Shown here piece after piece: positions 16,871-26,123 of a DNA stretch of 64,000 nt (position 1 is its first letter; each line of letters starts with the position of its first letter). A program made the position numbers and the translations under genes. The stretch comes from Spirosoma profusum. Lineage in GTDB: Bacteria > Bacteroidota > Bacteroidia > Cytophagales > Spirosomataceae. Below the pieces are notes generated by a model. The model searched no databases and had not been told where the DNA came from. It saw nothing but the letters and a program-made list of their open reading frames with translations. The DNA is taken from contig NZ_JACWZY010000012.1 of the NCBI RefSeq assembly GCF_014699005.1, positions 62,001 to 126,000 on the forward strand. The letters run 5' to 3'.

Positions 16871-17242
16871 ATGCAATCAGACGAAAGTTTAGACAATGTA
16901 CGCTTAGATATTGAAGCCGTAGGGTTCACTCTGGACGACGATATGCGGGCCTCCGTCCTGGATGCGCTCACCAAGCTTCGACGTTTCTACAAAGGCGATG
17001 TTATCACAGCCGATGTGTATCTGAAAGTAGAACCGAGTCAACGTAGCAACAACCGACACGTAGGCATCAAATACGGCATCCCTGGTAACGATGCTTTCGC
17101 CGAAGACTCCGGCGATAACTGGTATGAGCTAATCAATAACGTAGTGGGCAAGCTCCAACGCCAGTTAGAAAAGCGTTTTGGTAACCACACCCACGACCAC
17201 CGCGCTAACATCGACGAAATCGACCCAGCCAGTTTAGTTTAA
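16871..17242 (+). CDS. HPF/RaiA-family ribosome-associated protein
   Basis: 123 residues. The layout fits the short hibernation-promoting-factor fold (beta-alpha-beta-beta-beta-alpha): an N-terminal strand and helix (DDMRASVLDALTKLRRFYKG), strands (VITADVYLKVEPSQRSNNRHVGIKYGIPG), and the long final helix with basic residues (WYELINNVVGKLQRQLEKRFG), then an acidic, His-rich tail. Members bind the 30S subunit and shut down or stabilise idle ribosomes under stress. The length suggests the short form without the dimerising C-terminal domain. The assignment rests on pattern and secondary structure. A hairpin follows the stop codon. Confidence 0.7.
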   Translation: MQSDESLDNVRLDIEAVGFTLDDDMRASVLDALTKLRRFYKGDVITADVYLKVEPSQRSNNRHVGIKYGIPGNDAFAEDSGDNWYELINNVVGKLQRQLEKRFGNHTHDHRANIDEIDPASLV

Positions 17243-17264
17243 TTTTAGGGTTTGTAAATATAAC

Positions 17265-17293
17265 CGCCCGGTTTTCGCAGAGAAGGCCGGGCG
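17265..17293 (+). terminator. hairpin after the HPF-like gene
   Basis: A 7-bp GC stem (CGCCCGG at 17265-17271 with CCGGGCG at 17287-17293) lies 23 bp after the stop codon. The following sequence is only moderately T-rich, so this is a weak intrinsic terminator at best. Confidence 0.5.
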
Positions 17294-17393
17294 ATTGATT
17301 GTTACTGATAGCTACCCCGAAGTAATTAATATATCATTTGGCTATAATAGTTTATTTAAGTATGTTTGATGACCCATCCGTAACAACCCAAGT

Positions 17394-17591
17394 ATGAGTG
17401 ATGAAGAACGCGCTGAGTGGCTGGCTCAACGTAAACGATTAGTTTTCTATTTTGAAGAAACTCAACAACAAATTATTGATTACCCAGCTAAAGCAAACGA
17501 TGAAGATTACTTGTTTCTGACTCGGAAAGCCATTTATTATCAGGATATGATTAATAAGTTAGATGACCTCTTAAACTCAGGCGATAACTAA
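17394..17591 (+). CDS. small hypothetical protein
   Basis: 65 residues, charged and predicted mostly helical (MSDEERAEWLAQRKRLVFYF to NKLDDLLNSGDN). No family recognised, no signal peptide. It is followed after 7 bp by another small ORF in the same direction, so the two probably form one transcript. Base composition is visibly AT-richer than in neighbours, and the hexamer CTACGT/ACGTAG, common elsewhere in the window, is absent from this stretch; both suggest recent acquisition. Confidence 0.55.
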   Translation: MSDEERAEWLAQRKRLVFYFEETQQQIIDYPAKANDEDYLFLTRKAIYYQDMINKLDDLLNSGDN

Positions 17592-17598
17592 AAAAGCT

Positions 17599-17853
17599 AT
17601 GCAAACGACACTTCACACCCTTATTGATCAGTATAATGCAACCAGTAATGAGGCTGAACAACAATCAATCAAAAATCAAATTCACTTACAGTATTACCAT
17701 GCTTCTGCCGCTGAACGGCAAGCCGTCCGAGATAGTATGCAACCCTTCTTAGATGAGATTGAACAGGAAATGATTGAAAAAGACCCAATCGCTCGACAGA
17801 CCTACGAAATGTTAAAACGCTTTGAGGCTTCGAAAGCGGTGGCTGGGCATTGA
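17599..17853 (+). CDS. small hypothetical helical protein
   Basis: 84 residues, nearly all helical and polar (DQYNATSNEAEQQSIKNQIH, MQPFLDEIEQEMIEKDPIAR), without cysteine or signal peptide. The start codon lies 7 bp after the preceding small gene's stop codon, suggesting translational coupling. The broken PhyH gene follows 39 bp downstream. No family recognised; a small accessory or regulatory protein acquired together with its neighbours is a guess. Confidence 0.55.
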   Translation: MQTTLHTLIDQYNATSNEAEQQSIKNQIHLQYYHASAAERQAVRDSMQPFLDEIEQEMIEKDPIARQTYEMLKRFEASKAVAGH

Positions 17854-17892
17854 TATAGATTTACTCCCACAATAAGTCAGGATCTTACTTTA

Positions 17893-18660
17893 ATGTTTAG
17901 TCAGGCTAGAACCGATTTAGCAGAAAAAGGCTTTACCATCATTCCCGATTTCTTTACGGATGAAGTGCTTCACGCATTTACAGAAGCTATTGAACAAGCA
18001 TCAGCAATAAGTCCTAATTTCCGGCGTACTACCGATTTATTCGCTATTCGTAACTTATTACAGGAAGTCCCGATTTTGCCTGAGCTCCTCTGGACTATCC
18101 CATTTAACCGCTTACTCGATACTGTAGTTGGCTACGGCTACGATTGTGTAAAAGGCATTTATTTCGACAAACCCGCCCAATCGAATTAGGTTGTACCTTA
18201 TCATCAAGATTTACAGATTTCGGTAGATCGTCAAGAGCAAGTAGCCCACTGGACTAATTGGAATTCACGACATGGGTCATGGTCAGTTCAGCCTTCCCAT
18301 TATTATCTTAATTACCTGTACACAGTTCGTATTCATCTAGATTATTGTGATGAGAAAAATGGTGCCCTGAAGGTTATTCCAGGCTCTCATCGACTAGGCA
18401 TCTTACCCGATGCTGACTTACAGACGTTAAACAAAAGCCAAGCAACAATTTGCGCTGTACTTAAAGGTGGGCTTTTGATCATGAGACCGCTCTTAGTACA
18501 TGCGTCAGGCAAAAGCACCAGTAACACGAACCGGCGTGTCATTCATTTAGAACTAACTGACCGGCAACTTCCTAAAGGTTTGCAGTGGCGCGAATTCTCT
18601 CGTCGTTGGACGAAGATAGGTTATACACGGAAGATGCTTACTCTTAATTCACTTCCTTAG
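17893..18660 (+). pseudogene. phytanoyl-CoA dioxygenase (PhyH) family gene with in-frame amber codon
   Basis: A single frame of 256 codons is interrupted only by TAG at 18187-18189 (codon 99). Both sides are well-formed PhyH protein: before the stop FTIIPDFFTDEVLHAF and GIYFDKPAQSN; after it VVPYHQDLQISVD, HLDYCDEKNGALKVIPGSHR, LLVHASGKSTSNTNRR. The iron ligands His104, Asp106 and His203 and the 2-oxoglutarate Arg (about 214) are all present. Homologues usually have Trp right after the SN that precedes VPYHQD, so TGG to TAG is the simplest origin. Fe(II)/2-oxoglutarate enzymes of this family hydroxylate small molecules. As written, only a 98-residue fragment lacking the active site would be made, unless the codon is read through. 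A sequencing error is also possible. Confidence 0.8.
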
Positions 18661-18741
18661 AATCTTCAAAAGTGGTTAGTATTCAGTCCAAATAGCAAAC
18701 TGAATCAGTCTGTCAATCATTCGCTGTAAATCGATCAAATG

Positions 18742-18781
18742 GCAAATAAAAACTCCCGGCCATGTGAACCACAGCCGGGAG
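18742..18781 (-). terminator. intrinsic terminator of nrdA
   Basis: On the minus strand an 8-bp stem CTCCCGGC / GCCGGGAG (18774-18781 and 18753-18760) is followed by TTTTTATTTG. It begins about 30 bp after the nrdA stop codon; a textbook rho-independent terminator. Confidence 0.85.
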
Positions 18782-18812
18782 CAGAAACTTGAATCCTTAA
18801 ATCAAAACTCGT

Positions 18813-21293
18813 TTACGAACCACACATCTCGCAACCTTCCGGGTCATCGAGCGAGCAGGTCATGGCGGCATATTGCTGTTCTAAATCTGTAACCATTGGT
18901 ACAGGCGCTGGCGTTGCGTTGGTCGCATGTTCTTTGGCGTATTGCGCGTAATCAAGTGGTTTCTCAACGGGCGCGGTTTCGGCCAGGGCGGGTTCGAGTT
19001 GGGGTTCGGCTTGTGGTTGTACTACGGTGAACTTCACAGCGTCGGCAGCGGCTTTCGTGCGGAGGTAGTACATACCTGTTTTCAGGCCCGCTTTCCAGGC
19101 GTAGAAGTGCATCGATGTCAGTTTGCCGAAGTTCGAATCCTGAATGTGAATATTCAGCGACTGTGACTGGCAAATGTAGGCACCCCGGTCGGCAGCCATG
19201 TCGATGATGTGCTTCTGCTTAATCTCCCAAACCGTTTTATACAGGTCTTTGATGTTCTGCGGAATGTTCGGAATCTGCTGCACCGAACCATTGGCCAGAA
19301 TCAGGTTATTCTTCATGGCGTCGTTCCACAAGCCCAGTTTCACGAGGTCTTTGAGCAGGTGTTTGTTCACCACCACGAATTCGCCCGACAGTACGCGACG
19401 GGTGTAAATGTTGCTGGTGTAGGGCTCAAAGCATTCGTTGTTACCCAGAATCTGCGAGGTTGATGCGGTTGGCATCGGTGCTAACAGCAGCGAGTTCCGA
19501 ACGCCGTGTTCTACTACGTCCTTGCGCAGGCTTTCCCAATCCCAGCGACCTGATTTTGGTTTCACACCCCACATATCGAACTGGAAAACACCCTGCGAAA
19601 TCGGCGACCCTTTCCAGGTTTCGTACGGTCCGTACTCTTTCGCCTGTTCCATCGACGCCGTCATGGCACCGAAGTAGATCGTCTCGAAAATATCCTCGTT
19701 CAACCGACGCGCTTCATCCGACTCGAACGGCATACGTAGCATGATGAACGCATCGGCCAGCCCCTGCACACCCAAACCGATTGGCCGGTGGCGCATGTTG
19801 CTCCGACGGGCTTCTTCAACCGGGTAGTAGTTGATATCGATAATTTTGTTGAGGTTGCGTGTAGCCGTTTTCGTTACCTCATACAGTTTCTGGTGATCCA
19901 ATCGCATAATGCCATCTGGATCACGTTTGATGAACTTCGGCAGCGCGATAGACGCCAGGTTACAAACCGCTACTTCGTCGGCAGCCGTATATTCGATAAT
20001 CTCGGTGCAGAGGTTCGACGACTTAATGGTACCCAGGTTTTTCTGGTTCGATTTTTTGTTAGCCGCGTCCTTATATAACATGTAAGGCGTGCCGGTTTCC
20101 GTCTGCGATTCCAGAATTTTGAACCACAATTCCTGCGCTTTCACTGTCCGACGTGCGCGGCCTTCACGTTCATACCGTTCGTATAAAGCTTCGAATTCAT
20201 CGCCGTAGCAATCGGCCAGGCCGGGGCATTCGTGCGGACAGAACAACGACCAAACGTCATCCGCTTCCACGCGCTTCATGAACAAATCGGGCGTCCAGAG
20301 TGCGTAGAACAGGTCGCGGGCGCGACCTTCTTCCTTGCCCGAGTTCTTTTTCAGATCCAGAAACTCAAAAACATCAGCGTGCCAGGGTTCCAGATAAATC
20401 GCAAACGAGCCTTTCCGCTTTCCACCTCCCTGATCAACGTAACGAGCCGTATCGTTGAAGACACGTAGCATTGGCACAATTCCATTAGAGGTTCCGTTAG
20501 TGCCTTTAATGTACGTACCCGTTGCCCGAACGTTGTGAATGCTCAAACCAATACCACCCGCCGACTGCGAGATTTTGGCCGTCTGCTTCAACGTATCATA
20601 AATACCATCGATGGAGTCATCTTTCATCGTCAGCAGGAAGCAACTCGACATTTGCGGCTTCGGCGTACCGGCATTGAACAACGTAGGCGTTGCGTGCGTG
20701 AACCACTTCTCCGACAGCAGGTTATATGTTTCAATGGCCGCGTCGATATCTTCCTGGTGGATTCCGACAGCTACACGCATCAGCATGTGTTGCGGGCGTT
20801 CGGCGATACGTCCGTCGAGTTTCAGCAGGTACGATTTTTCGAGGGTTTTGTAGCCGAAATAATCATAGCCGTAATCCCGGTCGTAAATGATCGTTGAATC
20901 GAGCAAGGCCGCGTGCTGACGTACCACTTCATACACTTCCCGCGAAATCAGTGACGCATTTTCGCCGGTTTTTGGGTCTTCGTACTGGTACAGTTTTTTG
21001 ATGGTACCGGAGAACGATTTATTCGTCTCCTTGTGCAGGTTCGAGATGGCAATCCGGGCGGCCAGAATGGCGTAGTCCGGGTGCTTGGTGGTCATCGATG
21101 CCGCTGTTTCAGCAGCCAGGTTATCGAGTTCGGTGGTTTTAACACCGTCATAGAGACCGCTCACGACTTTTACGGCAACTTCAACAGGCTGAACATAAGC
21201 AGGGTCGAGACCGTAACATAGTTTTTCGATTCGAGCGGTGATTTTGTCGAACTTGACAGACTCCCGACGGCCATCACGTTTAAGTACGAACAT
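18813..21293 (-). CDS. nrdA: class I ribonucleoside-diphosphate reductase, large (alpha) subunit
   Basis: 826 residues. It reduces ribonucleoside diphosphates to deoxy forms, using a radical supplied by the small subunit NrdB. An N-terminal ATP-cone ([20 protein letters not shown]) indicates allosteric control of activity by dATP. The core shows [20 protein letters not shown] with the active-site Cys, [31 protein letters not shown] with the radical-site region, and [20 protein letters not shown]. The C-terminal tail ends CEMCGS, the redox-shuttle CxxC. The linker before the tail (about 740-800) is unusually rich in Pro, Ala and Glu. The nrdB partner is not in the window, so the two subunits are not adjacent on this side. 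A strong terminator follows. Confidence 0.96.
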   Translation of the reverse strand: MFVLKRDGRRESVKFDKITARIEKLCYGLDPAYVQPVEVAVKVVSGLYDGVKTTELDNLAAETAASMTTKHPDYAILAARIAISNLHKETNKSFSGTIKKLYQYEDPKTGENASLISREVYEVVRQHAALLDSTIIYDRDYGYDYFGYKTLEKSYLLKLDGRIAERPQHMLMRVAVGIHQEDIDAAIETYNLLSEKWFTHATPTLFNAGTPKPQMSSCFLLTMKDDSIDGIYDTLKQTAKISQSAGGIGLSIHNVRATGTYIKGTNGTSNGIVPMLRVFNDTARYVDQGGGKRKGSFAIYLEPWHADVFEFLDLKKNSGKEEGRARDLFYALWTPDLFMKRVEADDVWSLFCPHECPGLADCYGDEFEALYERYEREGRARRTVKAQELWFKILESQTETGTPYMLYKDAANKKSNQKNLGTIKSSNLCTEIIEYTAADEVAVCNLASIALPKFIKRDPDGIMRLDHQKLYEVTKTATRNLNKIIDINYYPVEEARRSNMRHRPIGLGVQGLADAFIMLRMPFESDEARRLNEDIFETIYFGAMTASMEQAKEYGPYETWKGSPISQGVFQFDMWGVKPKSGRWDWESLRKDVVEHGVRNSLLLAPMPTASTSQILGNNECFEPYTSNIYTRRVLSGEFVVVNKHLLKDLVKLGLWNDAMKNNLILANGSVQQIPNIPQNIKDLYKTVWEIKQKHIIDMAADRGAYICQSQSLNIHIQDSNFGKLTSMHFYAWKAGLKTGMYYLRTKAAADAVKFTVVQPQAEPQLEPALAETAPVEKPLDYAQYAKEHATNATPAPVPMVTDLEQQYAAMTCSLDDPEGCEMCGS

Positions 21294-21811
21294 GAGTAGA
21301 TGGGCTAGTTATGTATGGAAAAATGATTGGTACAAATTGAAAGTTGAAGCGGATTATTGACTCGATTTGGTCGTTAAGAAGAAGCGAGCCTGCCAGGGCA
21401 ACAATTACAAAGTAACTCCAGAAAATAATTCATAGAATTAAACATACTGACAGCGCACGGCGTGTTAAAGTTCTATTGAATCAGACGGAAAAACAACTCA
21501 GAAGGTTCGATGATTTTGGTCAATCCTGAAAACATACAATTCTAAGAAGTAGGTTAAGAAATTGTTAAGTCATCATCCTGAACGACTTACCAACAGTCTT
21601 ACTTCAGAAATAATCTAAGAAAATAAACAGCGATTTTTTATAGAAGACAACGAGGTCAGAAACTGAGCAACGCTGTTCTTGACAGGGAGATAAAACCGTT
21701 TGGAAAAGTAACAAGAAAAGTAACCCAATGCAAGGGATTATGACCTGATTGTTAGTAAACGGGGGTATTTACTGTGTTCATAATCAGCTTATAAAAGAAG
21801 CATTAAAAACG
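21294..21811. other. long intergenic region between divergent nrdA and rpmE2
   Basis: About 600 bp lies between the two start codons, AT-rich, with no ORF of convincing composition, no repeat of the palindrome families seen elsewhere, and no riboswitch I can recognise. It presumably contains the nrdA promoter and upstream control region. I saw no clear TAnnTTTG match facing nrdA. Confidence 0.4.
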
Positions 21812-21843
21812 TTTGACAATCCTCAAAAAACGCCGTACATTTG
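21812..21843 (+). promoter_or_regulatory. Bacteroidota promoter (-33 TTTG / -7 TAnnTTTG) for rpmE2
   Basis: TTTG at 21812-21815 and TACATTTG at 21836-21843 are separated by 20 bp, a full match to the phylum's housekeeping promoter. The predicted leader of about 45 nt contains a small hairpin (TCGGT at 21853-21857 with ACCGA at 21863-21867) before the ATG at 21897. Confidence 0.75.
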
Positions 21844-21896
21844 CAGTCCTTTTCGGTCGGAAACCGAGAAGATGACAAGAAACTGAGCATTAAATC

Positions 21897-22139
21897 ATGA
21901 AAAAGGGCATTCACCCGGATTACCGCGATGTGGTATTCCACGACCTGTCGAGCGATTATAAATTCCTGACGCGCTCAACAGTTCAGACCAGAGACACCAT
22001 CGAGTTCGAAGGTAAAACCTACCCACTCGTTAAGATTGAAGTTAGTTCGCAATCGCACCCTTTCTATACCGGCAAGAACGTACTGCTCGATACTGCCGGT
22101 CGGGTCGATAAGTTCCGCAAGCGCTACGGCACGAAATAA
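21897..22139 (+). CDS. rpmE2: 50S ribosomal protein L31 type B
   Basis: 80 residues beginning [20 protein letters not shown] and ending [10 protein letters not shown]. This is the cysteine-free (zinc-independent) type B form of L31, lacking the CxxC pairs of the type A protein. L31 binds at the 50S/30S interface (bridge B1b region). Type B is the common form in this phylum and is often the only copy. Own promoter upstream and perfect terminator downstream, so it is a single-gene transcript. Confidence 0.95.
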   Translation: MKKGIHPDYRDVVFHDLSSDYKFLTRSTVQTRDTIEFEGKTYPLVKIEVSSQSHPFYTGKNVLLDTAGRVDKFRKRYGTK

Positions 22140-22165
22140 GCGGTTCTACAACCTCAATTACCACG

Positions 22166-22203
22166 CTCCCCTGTTGCGCCAACGTAACAGGGGAGTTTTT
22201 TTT
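22166..22203 (+). terminator. intrinsic terminator of rpmE2
   Basis: A perfect 10-bp GC-rich stem (CTCCCCTGTT at 22166-22175 with AACAGGGGAG at 22186-22195) is followed by eight T. It lies 26 bp after the stop codon. Confidence 0.9.
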
Positions 22204-22382
22204 AGCAATTTGCTACGTTGGTCATAAATTGTCAGTTGCCGTCGTTCTGATCCAACTTGAACTATCTATAATTTACAGGATAATCGATTGATTTTAAGTG
22301 TACTGCTGTCGCATGGAGCTTCGACAGCAGTACGTTCACATAGTCATAATTCACGTTAATCCATTGACGTATCGCTCTCCAG

Positions 22383-23072
22383 ATGAAAAAAATCCTGATT
22401 ATTGAAGACGACCGACGTATCGCCCAGAACATCAGCCGGGGGCTTCAGGAAGAAGGGTATTCCACCGAAGTGGTGTATGAAGGGCTCAATGGCCGCCAGA
22501 TAGCCTTACAACCCGGTATCGATTTGCTAATCCTGGATATTAACCTGCCGGGGTTGAATGGCTTTGAAGTCTGTCGGAGTGTGCGGTCGGAGAAACCAAA
22601 CTTGCCCATTATTATGCTTACGGCACTGGGCGAGATTGAAGATAAAGTCGAAGGGCTGTCGCTGGGGGCCGACGATTATCTGGTAAAGCCTTTCGATTTC
22701 CGCGAGCTGGTCGCCCGTGTAGCCACCTGTTTCCGGCGGGCGTCGCATACGACCGAAACCAGCCGCGAGGAAGTCTGGCAGGTAGCAAATCTGACGGTGA
22801 ACGTAACAACTAAAGAAGTCAGGCGTAATAACACGCTGATCGATTTGACAGCCCGCGAATTTGCCCTACTCGAATACCTGATGCGGAACAAAGGCCGAGT
22901 TCTCTCGAAAGCCGATATTGCCGAAACCGTCTGGAATCTCAATTTCGACCCTGGTACCAACGTAGTGGAAGTCTACGTAAATTACCTGCGCAAAAAAATA
23001 GATCGCGACTTCGAACCCAAGCTCATTCACACCCGCCCCGGACTGGGGTACGTAGTGAAAGAAGAAGCGTAG
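22383..23072 (+). CDS. OmpR/PhoB-family response regulator of the metal-efflux locus
   Basis: 229 residues: receiver domain (about 1-120) with acidic pocket EDD, phosphoacceptor Asp52 in LLILDINLPG, the conserved Thr in IIMLTALGE and Lys in YLVKPF, then a winged-helix DNA-binding domain (about 130-227) with LTAREFALLEYLMRNKGRVLS and VEVYVNYLRKKID. It is the DNA-binding partner of the kinase encoded immediately downstream. Position directly before a TolC/adaptor/CzcA-type pump set suggests it activates that set in response to metal, as CzcR/CusR do. The signal is inferred from neighbours only. Confidence 0.92.
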   Translation: MKKILIIEDDRRIAQNISRGLQEEGYSTEVVYEGLNGRQIALQPGIDLLILDINLPGLNGFEVCRSVRSEKPNLPIIMLTALGEIEDKVEGLSLGADDYLVKPFDFRELVARVATCFRRASHTTETSREEVWQVANLTVNVTTKEVRRNNTLIDLTAREFALLEYLMRNKGRVLSKADIAETVWNLNFDPGTNVVEVYVNYLRKKIDRDFEPKLIHTRPGLGYVVKEEA

Positions 23073-23160
23073 AGCAGAGGGCATAGGGGTAATGGCATAG
23101 GGTAAACGTTCCAATCCCACGCCCTTCGCCCCATGCCCCATGCCCTCACCCCCATGCTCT
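23071..23160. repeat. GC-rich palindrome, family B copy 1, filling the regulator-kinase gap
   Basis: The left arm AGAGCAGAGGGCATAGGGG (from 23071) pairs with the right arm ending CCCATGCTCT at 23160; the inner part repeats GGGCATGGGG-like units. It overlaps the last bases of the regulator stop codon and ends one base before the kinase ATG at 23161. The same family recurs at 27204-27266 and 63766-63844. Confidence 0.8.
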
Positions 23161-24528
23161 ATGACCATTCGTAACCGCATCGCGCTTCAGTTCTCGCTCA
23201 TTGTAGCTTCTATTCTGGTGGTGTTTTCGGTGCTGATTTATTTTATTTCGGCAACGTATCGGCGGGAGGAATTTTATGACCGATTGAAGAACAAAGCGCT
23301 CACAACGGTTCGCTTTCTGATTGAAGTGAAAGAGGTAGATCAGAAGCTACTCAAAATTATCGACCGTAATACGTTGACGGCGCTGTTCGACGAGAAAGTG
23401 CTGGTTTTCGATGCCAAAAACAAGTTGATCTATGCCAGCGTCGATGATCAGGTCATTCATTTTGAGTCTTCCTTATTAGATGAGGTACGTCAGCGGAAAG
23501 AGGTTGAAACGTTTAGCGGGCATAATGAACTGGTCGGTTTGCTTTACCAGCACGACGATCGCAATCTGGTGGTGCTGGCATCGGCCTATGACAAATTCGG
23601 GGAAAGTAAATTAGACAACCTCCGCCTGACTCTGGGATGGGGGCTTTTTGTCGGTATAAGTATTAGTATCGGGCTGGGAATTTTCTTTGCGGGGCAGTCG
23701 CTACGTCCTATCAGCCAGATTAATGAGCAGGTATCGACCATCACGGCCCGCAATCTTCAGCAACGCCTGGACGAGGGCAATCGTCAGGACGAAATTGCCC
23801 GGCTGGCCATCAATTTTAATACGGTACTGCAACGGCTGGAGCAGGCTTTCGACCAGCAGCGAAGTTTTGTTTCACACGCATCGCACGAGCTTCGAACTCC
23901 TTTGGCCGCCCTGAAGTCGGAAATACAACTGGGCCTGCGCAAACGGCTGACGGTAGGCGAATATGAGGAAATTCTAACGAACCTGATGTCAGACACAGAC
24001 CGCCTTATTGGTCTGACTAACAGCCTGTTGTTTTTGGCCCGCACGATGGAGTCGAGTAGTCATGTCCTCTTTCAACGGGTACGTATCGACGATGTTATTT
24101 TCGTAGCGAAAGACGAACTGGTTGGAGCTAAATCAACGTATCGGATTGAGGTCGATTATCAGAACATCCCTGAAACCGAAACGGAAACCGTTGTTTACGG
24201 AAACGAGGATTTGCTCAAGCAAGTCTTGTTGAACCTCTTCGATAATGCCTGTAAATATTCGTCCAATCAAACGGCTCAGATACGTATCAGCACCAACGCC
24301 CAACACTGCCAGATTAGCATTGAAGATCAGGGCATTGGCATGAGCGCTGAGGATGTCCAGCATATTTTTGAGCCCTTCTACCGCGCCCAGAACGTACTGG
24401 AGTATGACGGTTTCGGGATTGGGCTATCGATTTCGGCCAAGTTGATCGAACTGCATCGGGGCACACTTGCCGTCGAAAGCCAATTAGGGAAAGGAAGCAA
24501 GTTCACCATTTCACTACCACATCTGTAA
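23161..24528 (+). CDS. sensor histidine kinase of the metal-efflux locus
   Basis: 455 residues from the ATG at 23161. An upstream ATG at 23140 is in frame but lies inside the palindrome and would add seven non-family residues. First transmembrane segment about 8-30, periplasmic sensor region about 32-155 with no recognised domain, second transmembrane segment about 158-178, HAMP linker (SLRPISQINEQVSTITARNL), dimerisation box SHASHELRTPLAALKSE with phosphoacceptor His242, and HATPase with N box NLFDNACKYSSN, G1 DQGIGM, F FEPFYR and G2 GFGIGLSIS. It should phosphorylate the response regulator encoded upstream. The periplasmic region is short and lacks an obvious His/Met-rich metal site. Confidence 0.92.
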   Translation: MTIRNRIALQFSLIVASILVVFSVLIYFISATYRREEFYDRLKNKALTTVRFLIEVKEVDQKLLKIIDRNTLTALFDEKVLVFDAKNKLIYASVDDQVIHFESSLLDEVRQRKEVETFSGHNELVGLLYQHDDRNLVVLASAYDKFGESKLDNLRLTLGWGLFVGISISIGLGIFFAGQSLRPISQINEQVSTITARNLQQRLDEGNRQDEIARLAINFNTVLQRLEQAFDQQRSFVSHASHELRTPLAALKSEIQLGLRKRLTVGEYEEILTNLMSDTDRLIGLTNSLLFLARTMESSSHVLFQRVRIDDVIFVAKDELVGAKSTYRIEVDYQNIPETETETVVYGNEDLLKQVLLNLFDNACKYSSNQTAQIRISTNAQHCQISIEDQGIGMSAEDVQHIFEPFYRAQNVLEYDGFGIGLSISAKLIELHRGTLAVESQLGKGSKFTISLPHL

Positions 24529-24531
24529 ACT

Positions 24532-24600
24532 GGTAGTCATTCTCAGCGTGTGGCCCAAACAGACAGAGCCTGTTTGGGCCACACGCTGAGAATGACTACC
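24532..24600. repeat. 30-bp perfect inverted repeat between kinase and TolC-like gene
   Basis: Arms 24532-24561 and 24571-24600 are exact reverse complements, with a 9-nt loop. The stem contains TTCTCAGCGTGTGGCCCAAA. It starts 4 bp after the kinase stop codon. No T tract follows, so termination is possible but not assured. Confidence 0.9.
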
Positions 24601-24723
24601 AATGACAATCTTCACAGCTTTTCTCTAATATTTTTCTAATGTTTTTTTAAAGCCTCTATAATCCGGTTCTAATCCTGTCTTAATGTAGGTTAAAGACATT
24701 TGTAGCCCAACATCCAGTTCTCT

Positions 24724-26007
24724 ATGCGGCTACTACTTTTTGTCTTCGTAGCTACCCTGTCTTTACCTGACTTTTCATTTGCTCAGTTACAAACGACTTC
24801 GGCGTTGCAGCAGGATTCGCTTCGCTTGACGCTACGTCAGGCCGACAGCCTGTTTGTAAAAAACAACCTTCTGTTGCTCGCCGAGCGATTTCGATTGGAA
24901 GCCAGTCAGGCGCAGGAATTGCAAGCCAGTTTATACGACAATCCGACCGTCAGTCTGGAGGTGAGTGCGTACAACGGTGATGCCCGGCGCGTGCTGGACG
25001 TAGGGCGTCAGGGCGAAAAAATCGTTGGTATACAACAGCTTCTGTACACCGCTGGCAAACGTAACAAACGGATTGCGCTGGCCGCCGAAGCTACCCGACT
25101 TACGCAATTTGAAGTACTGGATTTGCTACGTGGTCTCCGCTTTGATCTCCGAAGCCGATTCTATTCGATTTATTTTCAGCAAAAAACACTGGCCCGGTTC
25201 AACCAGCAACTTACTACGTTGCAGAATACCGTAACGGCTTACGAAGTGCAGTATAATCGAAACAACGTATCACTGCGCGAGCTGCTACGTCTGAAAGCCC
25301 TTCTGTTCCAGATCAGTAATGACCGTACGGCTATTCTGTTTCAACTCGCTGATGATCAGCGTGCCCTACGAACGTTGATTAGTGTAGATCAGCCTGTTAG
25401 GCCAGTAGTAATTGACGAAACGTTGGCGCAGTACAAATTACCGATCCAGTCGGAAGATACACTCCAGCAGATAGCCCTACGAAACCGCCCTGACCTGAGA
25501 GCATCGGAGTCGCTCAGCAAACAAGCCGAACTGAATTATAACCTGCAACGAGCCCTGGCAACCCCCGATTTGCGGGTAGGCGGTACGTATGACCAGGCCG
25601 GTAGTTACGTCCAGAACTATGTTGGTTTGTCAGTTTCAGCTGATCTTCCGGTTTTCAATCGCAATCAGGGAGCGATTCGGGCGGCACGTAGCCAGATCAG
25701 TTACCAGAACCAGTTGCAGCGGCAGAAAGTCGTGCAGGTAAACAACGAAGTGGCGACCTCTCTCCAGAAAGTCCGGGAAGTCGAACGACGGGTGCAATCA
25801 GTTGAGGGACAGTTTACGGAACAGTTCGATGAATTGAACCGTGGAGTGGTCACCAGTTTTCAGAAGGGGAATATTTCACTACTCGAATTTGTCGATTTGA
25901 TTGAAGCGTACAACGACAGCATCAGCCAGCTCAACCGGCTGAAAGCCGACCGGGTGAGTGCATACGAAGAGTTGAACTACCTCATTGGGGAAGATTTATT
26001 TAAGTAA
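24724..26007 (+). CDS. TolC-family outer-membrane efflux protein (CzcC-like)
   Basis: 427 residues with a signal peptide (MRLLLFVFVATLSLPDFSFAQ). It has the two repeated halves typical of outer-membrane efflux channels, each with a long coiled-coil hairpin: residues of about 35-200 (LTLRQADSLFVKNNLLLLAE, YNRNNVSLRELLRLKALLFQ) and about 230-425 (ALRNRPDLRASESLSKQAEL, SFQKGNISLLEFVDLIEAYN). The channel would trimerise in the outer membrane and connect to the adaptor and RND pump encoded next. The order outer-membrane channel, adaptor, pump is that of czcCBA. Likely first gene of the pump transcript, 195 bp after the kinase gene. Confidence 0.9.
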   Translation: MRLLLFVFVATLSLPDFSFAQLQTTSALQQDSLRLTLRQADSLFVKNNLLLLAERFRLEASQAQELQASLYDNPTVSLEVSAYNGDARRVLDVGRQGEKIVGIQQLLYTAGKRNKRIALAAEATRLTQFEVLDLLRGLRFDLRSRFYSIYFQQKTLARFNQQLTTLQNTVTAYEVQYNRNNVSLRELLRLKALLFQISNDRTAILFQLADDQRALRTLISVDQPVRPVVIDETLAQYKLPIQSEDTLQQIALRNRPDLRASESLSKQAELNYNLQRALATPDLRVGGTYDQAGSYVQNYVGLSVSADLPVFNRNQGAIRAARSQISYQNQLQRQKVVQVNNEVATSLQKVREVERRVQSVEGQFTEQFDELNRGVVTSFQKGNISLLEFVDLIEAYNDSISQLNRLKADRVSAYEELNYLIGEDLFK

Positions 26008-26123
26008 ATGGAGAATGTAGAATGCGTGATGAGGTTGTCCCAGACATCATCACTTAATACAAATTGCTCATTACCCATTTAATTAGAAACCACAGATAAC
26101 CGGACGTATCAACCGGAATAACC

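Noticed and set aside
21294-21896. Riboswitch or small gene in the nrdA-rpmE2 gap
   Set aside because: No conserved riboswitch elements, credible ORF or tRNA-like fold could be recognised.
23140-23160. Upstream ATG for the sensor kinase
   Set aside because: It lies in the palindrome and adds a non-family peptide; the ATG at 23161 opens directly into the usual N-terminus.
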